Source: Xylaria sp. FL1777
Taxonomy: Eukaryota; Ascomycota; Sordariomycetes; Xylariales; Xylariaceae
DNA length: 64,000 nt
Direction: 5' to 3'
Assembly: GCA_022578965.1 (NCBI GenBank)
Contig: MU400613.1
Location: 1-64,000, forward strand
Part shown: positions 38,150 to 50,500 of the stretch, one piece after another
How the letters are laid out: each line of letters begins with the position of its first letter
Numbering within the stretch: position 1 is the first letter of the stretch
Program-made: the position numbers and the translations under genes
Notes under the pieces: generated by a model
Seen by the model: the letters and a program-made list of their open reading frames with translations, nothing else
Told to the model about the DNA's origin: nothing
Database searches by the model: none

Positions 38150-39610
38150 TATAGTTTAAAATATAGAAATTTTTAGTTTTAAAAATAAAACAGAAAAAAT
38201 TTCTTAAGTATTTTCTATTTTTTAGCAGCAGTTTAAAATGCAAAAATATTTGCTTTTAAAATACAACGTAAAAATATAATAATTTTTGCTTTTTAACTAA
38301 AACTTTAGTTTTTAGCAACTTTTTAATAATAGCTTAAAATTTTAACTTTAAAATTAAAACTAAAAAAATTGCTTAAGTTTTATTAACTTTTTAGTAATAA
38401 CTTAAAATTTTAGCTTTAAAACTAAAACTTTAGTTTTTTTTAACTTTTTAGTAATAGCTTATAATTTTAGCTTTAAAACATAAACTAAAAAAATTGCTTA
38501 GTTTTTTTTAACTTTTTTTTAATAGCTTAAAATGCAAAAATTTTTGCTTTTTAAAACAAAACTATAAAAAGCTTTAATAATTAATATATTATTTGTTTTA
38601 AAACAAATAAAGCTTAGTATTAAATATATTTTATTTTATTTAGGTTGCTTTTTAAAAAAATCGCTAAATAAAGATTTTGCTGTTTTATTATTTATTATAT
38701 TAATAATTAAAGCTATTATTTAAAAGCTAATGCAAAACTTTATATAGTTATTTATTATAGCTAATTAAGCTATATTTAAGTTTTAAATACTTTTTATTGT
38801 TTTATTATTTATAGTACTAATAATTAAAACTATTATTTAAAAACTAGTGCTTATTTGTTTTAAAACAAATAAACTTTACTGCTAAATATATTTTATTTTA
38901 TTTAAGTTGCTTTTTAAAAGAATTATTAAGTAGGAATTTTGCTGTTTTATTATTTATTATACTTATAATTAAAGCTATTATTTAAAAGCTAATGCTTTTT
39001 TGTTTTAAAACAAATAAAGCTTACTGCTGAATATGTTTTATTTTATTTAAGTTGCTTTTTAAAAAAATTGCTAAATAAGAATTTTGCTGTTTTATTATTT
39101 ATAGCTTTAATAGCTAAAGCTATTTTCTAAAAGTTAGTGCAAAACTTTTTATAATTGTTTATTATAGCTAATTAAGCTATAGCTAATTAAGCTGCATTAA
39201 AGTTTTGCATTTTTTTGCTGTTTTATTATTTATAGCGCTTGTAATTAAAGCTATTATTTAAAAGTTAATATAAAACTTTATATAATTGTTTGCTATAGCT
39301 AATTAAACTATAGCTAATTAAGCTATATTAAAGTTTTATACTTTTTTGCTAGTTTATTATTTATAGCTTTAGTAGCTAAAGCTATTTTTTAAAAGCTAAT
39401 ATAAAACTTTTTATAGTTATTTATTATAGCTAATTAAGCTATAACTAATTAAGCTATATTAAAGTTTTATATTTTTTTGCTGTTTTATTATTTATAGCGC
39501 TAATAATTAAAGCTACTATTTAAAAGCTAATATAAAACTTTATATAATTATTTGCTATAGCTAATTAAGTTGCAGTTAATTAAGCTATATTTAAGTTTTA
39601 AATATTTAGC
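38150..39610. repeat. Two adjacent degenerate minisatellite blocks
   Basis: From about 38,275 to 38,560, units of roughly 70-80 bp repeat ACTTTTTAGTAATAGCTTA plus AAATTTTAGCTTTAAAACTA. From about 38,640 to 39,600, seven units of roughly 120-145 bp each contain GCTGTTTTATTATTTATAG, an AATTAAAGCTATTATTTAAA segment and TATAGCTAATTAAGCTATA. The last motif is itself self-complementary and is doubled in several units. Confidence 0.75.
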
Positions 39611-40029
39611 TTTTATATATAACAAATTACCATTATATTATATAAAACTACTTAAAAAATAAGCTACTTACTAGTTATTTATTTTTTTCGCATTTTTTAT
39701 AAAGCTAAGCAAAAGATTTAATAAAAACAAAAAGTTTTTATATATATTAAGTTAGCTATTATAGCACTAGTAAAAAAAGTGTTTACTTTTTTATATAAAA
39801 AAAAAAATGTTGCTAAGCAGCTAGTTTTTTATAAAAACAATTATTATTATTATAAAATTTTAGCAAAAAAAATATTAGTACTTAAAAAAAGTTAAAAGCA
39901 TAAGTTTTAATACATTTTTCTTTAAGCAAAAAAAGCTATAACGTTAGCTTTATTATTATTACTTTTAATTATATTCTAGGATTTATATAAAAGTTAGAAT
40001 TATAAGAACTATATTAAAATAAACAAAAA

Positions 40030-40280
40030 ATACAATAAAAAAAAAGAAAAAAAAATAAAAAAGAAAAAAAATAAAAAATCAAAATACCTAAAAATAAAAA
40101 AAAATAAGAAATATAATAAGTAAATAAATCAATAAAAAAAATAATAAATAGAAAAAATATAAAATAAAAAGAATATATAAAATAAAAGGAATATATAAAA
40201 TAAAAAAAATATATAAAATAAAAAGAATATAAAATAAAAAAAATATATAAAATAAAAAAGATATAAAATAAAGAAAAAAT
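40030..40280. repeat. A-rich simple repeat
   Basis: Nearly pure purine-rich plus strand, ending (40,150-40,275) in about seven copies of a unit close to ATATAAAATAAAAAGAAT. The remaining 40,281-41,639 holds nothing recognisable. Confidence 0.75.
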
Positions 40281-41639
40281 AAAAATTTAATTATATTAAA
40301 AGAACTTTCCGCATAAAATACTGTTATAAAATGTTTTCCTAAATGTAACTAAAGTATAAAAAAAGCTTTTAAATAAAACTACAATATATAAAACGCAATA
40401 ATAAAAACCTTTTTTGTAGTTTTTTTACATTTGCAAAATTTTTTATAAAAGCAAGCATAAATACAAAAAGTTAATTTATATTTACTTCTAAAAAAAAAGC
40501 AATTGCTTTTTTATATTACTTTTAATAACAGATTTATTAGCATATTTAAGTAAACATGTAATTTTTAGTGCATATAGCACTTTTAATAACTTATATACGT
40601 AAGTAGTAAAATATCTTTAGCTTTTTTTTTCTTTTTGCTTTTAAACTTATTATAATTATAGCATAGTTATGCTTTGTTTTTTTATTTTATTTTATTTTTG
40701 TTTATTTTTTTTTTTTCCTTTTTTAGTATATATTTTTTTGCTATTTTTTTTTTACTATTTTGTTTTCTATGTTTTTTTAATGCACTAAAACTACAAAGTA
40801 TATATGCTTTAATAATAAATTCTAAAGTAAAAAAGTTTGCAAAATAATTACTACTTTTATACTTTTGCTTTTTTTTTGTATAAAAGAAGTTTTAATATTG
40901 CACTATAGCGCTAACTTTGAATTATTTTAATATTTAATTAACTAAAAATTACAACAAAAAAATCTAGCTTTTTTTTTGATTTATATGCAATTAGCAGCGC
41001 TTATAGCAAACATACGTTTTGCTTTTTATTTATGTTGCACTTTTTTATTAATGCTAGCAAAAAACATAGTTATAAATTATAACTGCATATATATATTTGT
41101 TTTTTAATATATTTTTATATATGTATGCTATTTTTATTTAAAAGCTCTTTTTTTTAAAAAAACTATATGTTATAAGCTATTTTATAAGCTTAATTATTTT
41201 CTTTCTTTTTTTTAATTATATGTTTAAATAGTAAAGCAAAGCTAACTTTTTTTTAGTTATAGCAATAAACTAAACTTTTTTTTACTTTTTTTTTACTTAA
41301 AAGCTTTTAAGCTATAATATATCTTATATTTAATTGTTTTTTATTGCTTTTTTAAAGTTTTTTTTCTGTTTTATATATTAAATTTAACTAAAAGAAAAAA
41401 AACATGCTTTATATTTATAAAAAAAAAAAAAAAACTGCTTTATATTTATAATGCAAAAAAGCTTTTAGCTGCAATAAAAAATAGGTTAAAAAAAGTTAAA
41501 AAGCAACGCATATTATTTAAGCTGTTTGTTATATAAAAGAACAAAAAAAGTATGTTTTATAGGGTTTTAAAGCAAAGCTTATATATAAAAAGCCTTTTTA
41601 TTTGTTTTAAGCAGCAATAAGTTTATAATATATAAACGT

Positions 41640-42110
41640 ATAGCAGCAGTAAACATAAGCAACTTTATTAAGCATACTATTAAAAAAGTATATCGGCTGT
41701 TTTTTTTTTTATATATATAATATATAAAAAAATACGTTACTATAAAAAGCAAAAGCAACTTTGCTACGTATACTATCGAAAATATATTAGCTGTTTTTTT
41801 TTTTTTAATATATAAACCATATAAATATATTGCTATAATAACTTAAAAAGCAGCTTTATTTTAAACGTAAATAAAAGCATATCTGTTGTTTTTTTTTTTT
41901 TTATAAATATTTAAATACTTAAATAAATACTATAAAAACATAGTATAGCAATAAGCATAAGTAGTTTATATAAATACTTAATAAAAAATATATATATTCT
42001 TTTTTTTTTTTATGCATATAATATATAAACGTATTACTATAAAAAGCATAAGTACTTTTTTTACGCACTTTATAAAAAATATATTAGCTATTTTTCTTGG
42101 TTTTTTTTTT
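41640..42110. repeat. Degenerate tandem array with poly-T blocks
   Basis: Four or five units of roughly 85-115 bp, each with ATATATAAACGTATTACTATAA-like sequence, AAAAGCATAAGCA and a TATATTAGCTGTTTTTTTT tract. The poly-T tracts recur at about 41,698, 41,791, 41,889, 42,000 and 42,090. No coding potential. Confidence 0.65.
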
Positions 42111-43042
42111 ACTATAGCTTACTTTACTTTTATTGTTTTTCTTTTTTTTTTTTTTTCTTTTTTTTTTCCGAGATCTATTCTAATATAAGCTAGCTTAATG
42201 CTTTTTTGCTTCCTTTTACTATAACTACTATTCCTATTATAGCTTTTCGAACTTTTTACTATATTATAAGCTTTTTTTACGTACTTTTGTTTTTATTGTT
42301 ATATATGCTTTTGTTTATATAGCTTATATAGCTATAAGCTTTTTTGCTTTTTTGCTTGTTTTTTTTTATTTTATTTATACTTAATTTTTTTTAAAAAAAC
42401 TTTGTTATTATGTTGCTTATGTATATTTAACCTATATATTTTTTTAAATATTATTTTATGTTATATTACTAAAAAAATAATAAATTTAAAAGTACAACTT
42501 TTTTCTGCTAATAATCTTGTTTTTAGTATTAGCAGCATTATTATTAATATAAGCAGCAAGCTAAAAAAATACTGCTTTAAAAAAAAATAAAATTTTACTA
42601 TATATTTTGTATAAAATACTTTACGTTAAATTATTACTAATTTTAGTTTTTTTGTAAAAATATTTCTAAATTATATAATATTTTTTAAGCATTGCAAAGC
42701 AAAAACAGGTTTTATGCATAACGTACGTTATTTTTCCAGTTGTTTTTCTGTTTGTATTGTTTTAGCGCTTTTTTTTTTTACTGCAAAACTTTTGCTTATT
42801 ATTTCTATTGTTTTTTTGTTTATATAAGCTTTATAGCTTATTGCTAACACAAAAGAAATATAAGTTTTATATTTTACTAAATGTTAACAAAAACTTATTT
42901 ATTGTTTTAAAAGTACTTAAACTAATGTTTTTATAAAGCTATAATTTAGCTAGTTCTAAAAAATACTTTTTAATACTATAAGCTTAATAATAAGTATTTT
43001 TTTTTTTTAAGCTTACATTTATAGTATTAAAAGCTAAAAACT

Positions 43043-43110
43043 GCTTTTATATTAACTATTAACTAAGCATTTTTTGCTTAAAAAATTTAGTTTATAGTTA
43101 ATATAAAAGC
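43043..43110. repeat. Hairpin of about 68 bp
   Basis: GCTTTTATATTAACTATTAAC on the left pairs with GTTTATAGTTAATATAAAAGC on the right around a short loop. It lies shortly before a larger inverted repeat. Confidence 0.7.
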
Positions 43111-43250
43111 AAATTAATTAAAGCTAACTTATAGTAATTTAAATTTAAAAAAAGCATATTTTAATAAACTTAAAAACAGTAATTTTGTTTTTTTTTTTAT
43201 AAACAACAAAAAAAAAAAGTTTATATTATTGCAGTATAGCTTTTTAATAA

Positions 43251-43558
43251 AAAGCTTATAAAACAAAATAATTTAGCTTAGTTTATGTTATTATTTAAAG
43301 AGTTTATAATAATTGCAGTTTTTAAAAATATTCTGTTTATATATTAGTAACGTTTAAAAACAATTAACAAAAAAAAAAAAAAATAAAACATTATTACTAG
43401 CAACGTTTTATTTTTTTGTATTATTATTATTATTTTTACTATTAATTGCTTTTAAACATTACTAATATATAAACAAAATATTTTTAAAAACTATAATTAT
43501 TATAAACTTTTTAAATAATAACGTAAATTAAGCTAAATTACTTTGCTTTATAAGCTTT
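43251..43558. repeat. 308-bp inverted repeat (two 118-bp arms)
   Basis: The left arm (43,251-43,368, AAAGCTTATAAAACAAAATA...) is the reverse complement of the right arm (43,441-43,558, ...TACTTTGCTTTATAAGCTTT), with scattered transitions. The 72-bp spacer contains a further imperfect hairpin (AAAACATTATTAC / ACGTTTT). No clear target duplication was found, so this may be an old fold-back element or an inverted duplication. Confidence 0.75.
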
Positions 43559-46529
43559 AAACATGTTTTTATGCTTAAAAAAAATGCTGCAAGTACTTAT
43601 TAAAGCATAATAGTAAACTTAATATAAAAATAATTCGTTTTTAGCTATTTTTTTTAAGGAAAAAAATTATTTAAATTGCTATAAAAAAACAATATTTAAA
43701 AATATATAAAAACAAACAAAAAAAATTTTAAAAGTGCTAATATTTAGCTAATAAAAAGCACTAAATAAAAGCTTAAAAAATAAAGCAGCAAATGTAATAC
43801 TTTTATATTACTAAAAACTTTAAAATGTTTACTAACTACTTGTAATCTTTTTGTTTGTTGTATTAATATAAATAGCTATTTTAATTGTTTTTTTTTTTGT
43901 TTTAAATTAATATTTTTTTATGCTTAATTTTTATTTTAATGCATATAGCATAACTAACATAATTTTTAATATAATAGTTTAACTTTAAAAAAAACGCAAA
44001 AACAGTATAAAAAGTAATAGCGTTTTTATAAAACAAATAAAATAATTTTTATTAATTTTTTGCTAAGCTAAAATACTACAAAACAAATAAAACAAACATT
44101 AATAATATTTTAATAAGCTAAAGTATTTATTTTATTTAAATCTATAAATAATATGGTAGTATATTTTTAAAATATATAATAAAATATATGTTTATTTACT
44201 ACTAAAAATAACAAAAATAAAACTAAAGCAAAGCTTTTTTATTGCAGTTATTATTTAAGGGATAACCTTTTTGCAAAAACTACTTTAAACGTATAAAAAA
44301 TGCTTAATTATACTAGCTATTAAATAAATTAATATTATTTTATATAAAAAAAATTAAACTTATTAGCTTAAAAAAAGCAAAAATATAAGCTAACGTAGTT
44401 TGCTATGCTATAAACAACATTTATGCATTTATAAAAAAAACTAAATATAATTAATACTTTGTTTTTTTAAAAAATAAATTTATAGTTACTAAACAAGTTA
44501 ATATATATAAAAAATCTGCGTTATAAATATTATATAATAAAAAATAAAATATTAAATAAAAAACTACAAAAACTGCATTTTAAATATAATACTATTATAT
44601 AGTATATTGTAATACTTTGCAAGGAAGCTTAGTTATATAAGCCTATATTATCACACTTTATGCTAGCACCTTTAGTACTTACTTATGATTTTGTATGTAT
44701 ACTTTGCAACTTTTTGTTTAGCTTTACTATTCTGCATAATACACCTTGGCTTACTTTACTATTTTATATAGCTTAAGTTGCTTAGTGCTACGCTAAAACT
44801 ACAATAAATAAGCACTTATTTGTCTAAGTTAAAATTTTATAGTAACTAAGTTAGTTTACTTATTTTTACATTTTTATATTTTATATATGCTAACTTAATA
44901 CAAATTATATAGCTATGCAAAATTTAAGAAACTATGTAGTTCTGTTAATTGTTTAAATATATTACTATTTTATGTTTGCTAAAACAAATTATAACGCTAA
45001 TATCAAGAGGGCATTTAAGTTATATTAAGACTAGAATTTAAACTAAGATTTAAAACTAGAACCAGAACTTAAACTAAAACTAAATTAAACTAAAATTAAA
45101 AGGAGTATAATATAGCTATAAATAATTATACATTTATAATGCTAACTTTATTAAGTTAATAAATGGATAAATAAATTAATTAAAGCTAATAATGCTGATC
45201 TTAAAGCGGCGTACTAATTAAAAAGTGCTTTACAAAACTAAAATTAGCAACAAGTTGTAGTAAAATAGTGCTACTAACCTATTTAATAATTTAAATATAA
45301 TAAGCAATGCTTTTTTATTTGTATGCAAACTGTTATATAAAACAAACAAAAAACGAACAAAATACTTATTATATTATACATTTAATTATAATTATAATAC
45401 TTCTTTTTGCATTTTTATTTTTATGTGTTATTAATTATACTTAATAATACTAAGTGTTTAAAAATTAGTACTTATAAAACAAAAGCTATTTTATTACACT
45501 TATGCAGTATAGAAGCTATAGCAACTATAGTAGTTATAATAGCTATAATAGCTATAAGAACATATATTTTACGTTTTATATTAATTTACTAAACAAAATA
45601 AAACAAGCAAAACTAATGCAATTAATTGTTTTTAATAAAACAAACATAGTTACTTTTTCTTATTAGCACTTTGCATTTTACAAATATATATATATACATT
45701 TATTTATTTATTAATTGATTTATTTATTTAATTTTTAGTATTAACTATATATAATACTTATAGAAGCTTTTTTTACTTATTAAAATAGAACTAACTTAAA
45801 TGCAACTAACTTAAACGTACTTTTAGATATACTTTTAGATATAACTAAACAAGTATAATTAATTAAATAATTAATAAATAAATAAGTAAATAAATCTGCA
45901 TAAGCTTTTTAATCGGTATTATAAAAGCTAATAGTTTAAGTTGTTTTGTTTTATTTTTAATGACTTTTTATTTTAAGGTATGCAAACTAAATATTTATTT
46001 ATTATTAATTAATTAATTAATTGATTAATTAATTAATTTATTGTTTTTACTATTATGTATAAGGCTATACATAATACTATTTTGTACTTTTAAAAATATA
46101 TACTTTAGTATAAGATTACTTAGTATTAAATGTAGCAACAATTAATGCAATATAGCATAAGCAATAAAAATAGCATAAGCAATAAAAAGTGTTTTAAATA
46201 GCAGTAAAATAAATGCCATTATATAGATATTTAACTAAAGCTATAGAATTTTATTTATTTATACTTTTATAAAGCTATTTATTAGTAGTAGCTAAAGCAT
46301 TTTTACTACGGTTTATAATTAGTGTATATTTATAGTTAACTATTATGCACGCTTTTATTTATTATTAGCGTTTATTTTTAGCGTTTTTAGTGTTTGCGTT
46401 TAATATACGTAGTATATAGTAGTTTATTTGTTTAGTGCTTAATTAGTTAACTTTTAATTAATTAGTAACTCTTATTTAATGAACTTTTTTTTTGTTTTGT
46501 TAGATCTTTTTTTTTTTTTTTAATACGCT
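43559..46529. other. AT-rich eroded DNA with one less-eroded patch
   Basis: No gene. Between about 44,630 and 45,110 the sequence is milder in composition and ends in a short tandem run of ACTTAAAACTAGA-like 12-bp units (45,030-45,105), which could be an LTR remnant or a younger insert. Frames at 45,407-45,592 and 42,402-42,590 are chance. Confidence 0.5.
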
Positions 46530-46534
46530 TTAGG

Positions 46535-48270
46535 AATATAGCTATAATCTTTAGTATTATATTACGTACTACTGAATTAATAATATAAGAAAAGCTGTTG
46601 TATAAAATAAACTTATTGTGGGTTATAATAAACAAGTATATTAAACAAGTGTAAAAAAAACTAAAGAAACTAAAGTGTTAATTAAAAACAATAATTATTA
46701 ATGCGTTAATATATATAGCTATAATTTTTGGCACTATATTATATACTGCTAAATTAGAAATATAAAAAAGGCTATTAAACAAGTGTAGAAAAAAAAAGAA
46801 AGTTAGTAAAAAAGTAGCAACTATAAATGCGCAAACAAATATAGCTATAATTTTTAGCACTATATTACGTACTGCTAAGTTAGCAATATCTAGATTAATA
46901 ATATAAGGAAAGCTGTTATATAAACTATTTACTTAAGTATATAAACTAACTTTAAGTTATATTAAATAAGTATAAGTAAAATAAAGCAAAAAGTTAGCAA
47001 AAGTAACTATTAATGCGTAAGAAAATATAGTTATAATTTTTAGTACTATATTACTTAATGCTAAATAAATAATATAAAAAAAGCTATTATATAAACTTAT
47101 TATAAGTTATATTAAATAAGTATAAAAGCAAACAATTAGTTTGTAACTATTAATGCTTACAGAAAATGTAGCTATGATTTTTTGCGCTGCATTACTTAAT
47201 GCTAGATTAGCTAAATTAATAATATAAAAAAAGCTATTATATAAACTTTATTAACCCCTTGTTATACGTAATCGGGTAAACTTAAGGAAAGTTTAATATT
47301 AGATTAATAAATGCATTTAAATGTAAGTTAATTAGTAATAAAGTTAAACTATGTTTTTGCTATAGCTTTTAAACTTATAAAACAAATAATAATATTAACG
47401 AATTTTAAAATAAATAATAATGTTAATAAATCTTAAGTCTATATTTTTAACTATAGTAAACTAGGTATTACTTAACTACTTTTGTTTAGTAAGTAGTAGT
47501 GCAAAGCTAAAAGATCGATTATTTCTAGCTAAAATATTATACTAAGAAACTTGGAGTTTAGTTCTAGGCTTATATTTAATTTAAAATATATATGCTGTTT
47601 TTAGGTCAAAAAGCATAGTTTAATAAGTAAGTACATAATAAAAGCTAAGTAGTTTTCGGCTTTATGTTTAATCTTTTTATTATTATACCTGGAGTTTAGT
47701 TTTAAGCTTAAGCTTAATTTAAAATAAGTGCGCTGTTTTTAAGTTATAAAAGTAAAAAAAATATAGCTAGTTAATAAAAGCGCAACTATTAGTGCATAAC
47801 TACTAATGCATATAAATAAGTAGTTTTTTAATACACTTAAGGATTAAATTTATACTGCTAGGTTAATAATATAAGAAAGGCTATTATAAACGAGTTATAC
47901 TACGTAAAAAAATAAAAGTAACGTTAAAAAGATATAAAAGCATAAAGTTAGTTCGAAAGTTCTAAAGATAGAAATATAAAAGCATAAAGTTAGTTTAAGC
48001 AAAAGGTTTATTAAAAAGGTATAAAAGCATAAGGTTAATAAAAGCATAGGTTTGTTAAAAAAATGAAAGCATACTGCGTAAGGTTAGTAAAAGTACAACT
48101 AGTACGTATAAATAATGCGTATAAATAAATGCTTTTTTAATATGCGCTAAAAATATGCTTAAGTAGTTATGATTTTAAGTTTTATACTACGTATTGCTAA
48201 ATTAATAACTGCTAAATTAATAACTGCTAAATTAGTAATATAAGGAAAGCTATTAGCTATTATATAAACT
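46535..48270. repeat. Degenerate repeat family, units of about 120-180 bp
   Basis: A core with ATATAGCTATAATTTTTAGC, ACTATATTACGTACTGCTAA and ATTAATATAAGAAAAGCTATT recurs at about 46,537, 46,714, 46,838, 47,021 and 47,168. More decayed copies follow near 47,830 and 48,175. Between units are GTATAAAAGCA / AAAGTTAGTAAAA spacers. The minus-strand open frame at 46,678-46,860 is a by-product of the array. Confidence 0.7.
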
Positions 48271-48399
48271 AGACTTTTTTTTTGCTAAGCTATACTATTA
48301 ATAAAAACTATTGCTTGTTTTAATACTATTATTTAAGTTTATACGTATAGCTTTTTATTATGTTTAATTATTATAAGTATTTAATTAAACATGTATATT

Positions 48400-50500
48400 T
48401 TATGCATTTTAATAGTGCATTGTTTATTTAGTACTATACTTATATTAGTAATTATAATACTTTGCTGCTTAACTAAGTTTACTTAAAGAAAAGCTTTTTT
48501 TGTATTTTAAGATATAAAACAGCTTAATATTAGCATAATTATATAATTAATTAATTAATTAATAAATTATTAATATAGCAAAGGTATTTTGCTTTTAAGA
48601 ATGAAAATTTTTAGGCTACTTAATTAACTTTATACTAATGTTAGCTAAACGCTATAGCTTAGGAAAATTTAAACTATTAAAATAAAAAAAAGAAAAAAAG
48701 GAAAAAGAAAAAGAAAACAAGTTTTTATTTTTAGACTTTATATTGCTTGTATAATAATATTTATTAATAGCTTTAGTTTTTTTTGCTTTTTTGCAATAAG
48801 CTTATTAATAAGTTTTTTTATTGCTTTTAATACGTTATTTACTGTTTTGCTTAAACTTTTTATTAATATTAGTTAAGTTTTTTTTTAGAATAGCATATTT
48901 ATTAAGTAAAATATTTAATTTTTTAAGTTATTGTAGAAATAATTCGATTATTTTATTTGTTGCTATTGCATAAAACAGTTATAGCGTATTGTTTGCTTTT
49001 ATTGCTTAACTATTTAAAAATTAAGCAAACTTGTTTTAGTTTTTATTTTCTTTATTAGTGTTCTTTTAGTTACTACTTTTATTAGTAGCTAAATATAAAA
49101 CACTTAAGCTTTTTATTTTGCTGCTGTAATTATATTTTGTTGCTTTATATGTTTTTTTAAACTTGCAAAACGTTTATTTAATTAGTTAACTTTGTTTTAA
49201 ATGTTTTTAAGAATATTTAAAATATGCTGTTTTTTTACTATTGCTAGTATATTTTTATATAATGCAAACTGTTTTTTTAGTTTTGCATATATTTTTTTAA
49301 TGCAATTAAAGTTTAGCTAAAGCAATGCTATTTTAATTATGCTTTTTGTTTTAGTACTAATTTAGCTGTTGTAGCAATTTTTTGTTTTTTCTAAAAGTAA
49401 ATAAAAATATAAGTTTTTTTAAACGCCTGCTTTTTTATAAGTGTTTTTATATACCTAAGTAACTACTGCTTATTATTTTTAAATAAATTAATTTATTTAT
49501 ATAATTGTAGTATTTGCACTTTTTTAACTTTATACTTTTGTTATAAATATTTAAAAAACATAATATTAAATATTTACTACGTATATAAGAATAAATAAGG
49601 CAAGGATTATAAATAAAAAAAAAATAAAAAACAATATATTTAATAAATAGCATAAATACTATATAAGCTAACATATTTTTATATATAAAGTACTAAAAAC
49701 ACTAAAGGTTATATTTGCTTTAAAATAAACTGCTTACGTTATAAGATTTGTTTTTTATTACTAATTTAATTAGTATTTTCTTTTCTAAAGTAGCTTTTTA
49801 TTATATTAAACTATAATTAAGCTTAGGTATTTAAGCATAAGTAATTATAAATATCCTGTGCATTAAAACAGTATATTATTTAGTTAGTATTATACTTGCA
49901 TTAGTAATTTTACAACAATAGGCCTATTGCAAATTAAAAACTAAATTAAGCATTAAATTAAGCTACTGTTGTTAAAGCAGCACATAAAAAGCAAAGCAAT
50001 AAGTTAGTTATACAATAAATCTGCATATATAATAACTAAACAAATAAGCTTTAGATTTTATAGCATACACTTTAATAAGCATAAATAAGCAATATTTATA
50101 CGTATAAAAAACAAAAACAATAAATAAAAGAAATAAGTACTAAAGTTATAGTTTATTATAAAACATATATTTTATACGTATAAACAATATGTTTTTTAGT
50201 TAGTATTCTACTTGCATTAGCAATTTTATAGCTTTTAAATTAAGCAATAAATCAATTAGTAAATATTAATTAACAAATTAATTAATAAATTAATTAATAA
50301 ATTAATTTTAATTATTTTATATTTTATTAATTAAGTTTAAAATGGCTTATTATAGTTAGTTTTACTTAAAGGCAGCACTAGAAAATAAAGCAATTAGTAA
50401 ATAGCCTTTATATAATAGATTTTTATTATAGAACATATATTTTGTACGTTTAAACAGTGCGTTTTATAGTTACTACTATACTTGCATTAGTAATTTTTGA
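48400..50500. repeat. Dispersed motif family around a 'TACTTGCATTAGTAATTTT' core
   Basis: A segment reading ACAGTATATTGTTTAGTTAG plus TATTATACTTGCATTAGTAA occurs at about 48,415, 49,866, 50,187 and 50,450. In the last two it is preceded by AAACATATATTTTATACGTA. The copies are separated by unrelated eroded DNA, except the last two or three, spaced about 260-320 bp. Confidence 0.6.

Noticed and set aside
38640..39610. CRISPR-like array of repeats and spacers
   Set aside because: The units are 120-145 bp, degenerate and fully repetitive, with no constant short repeat and unique spacers, and the genome is eukaryotic.
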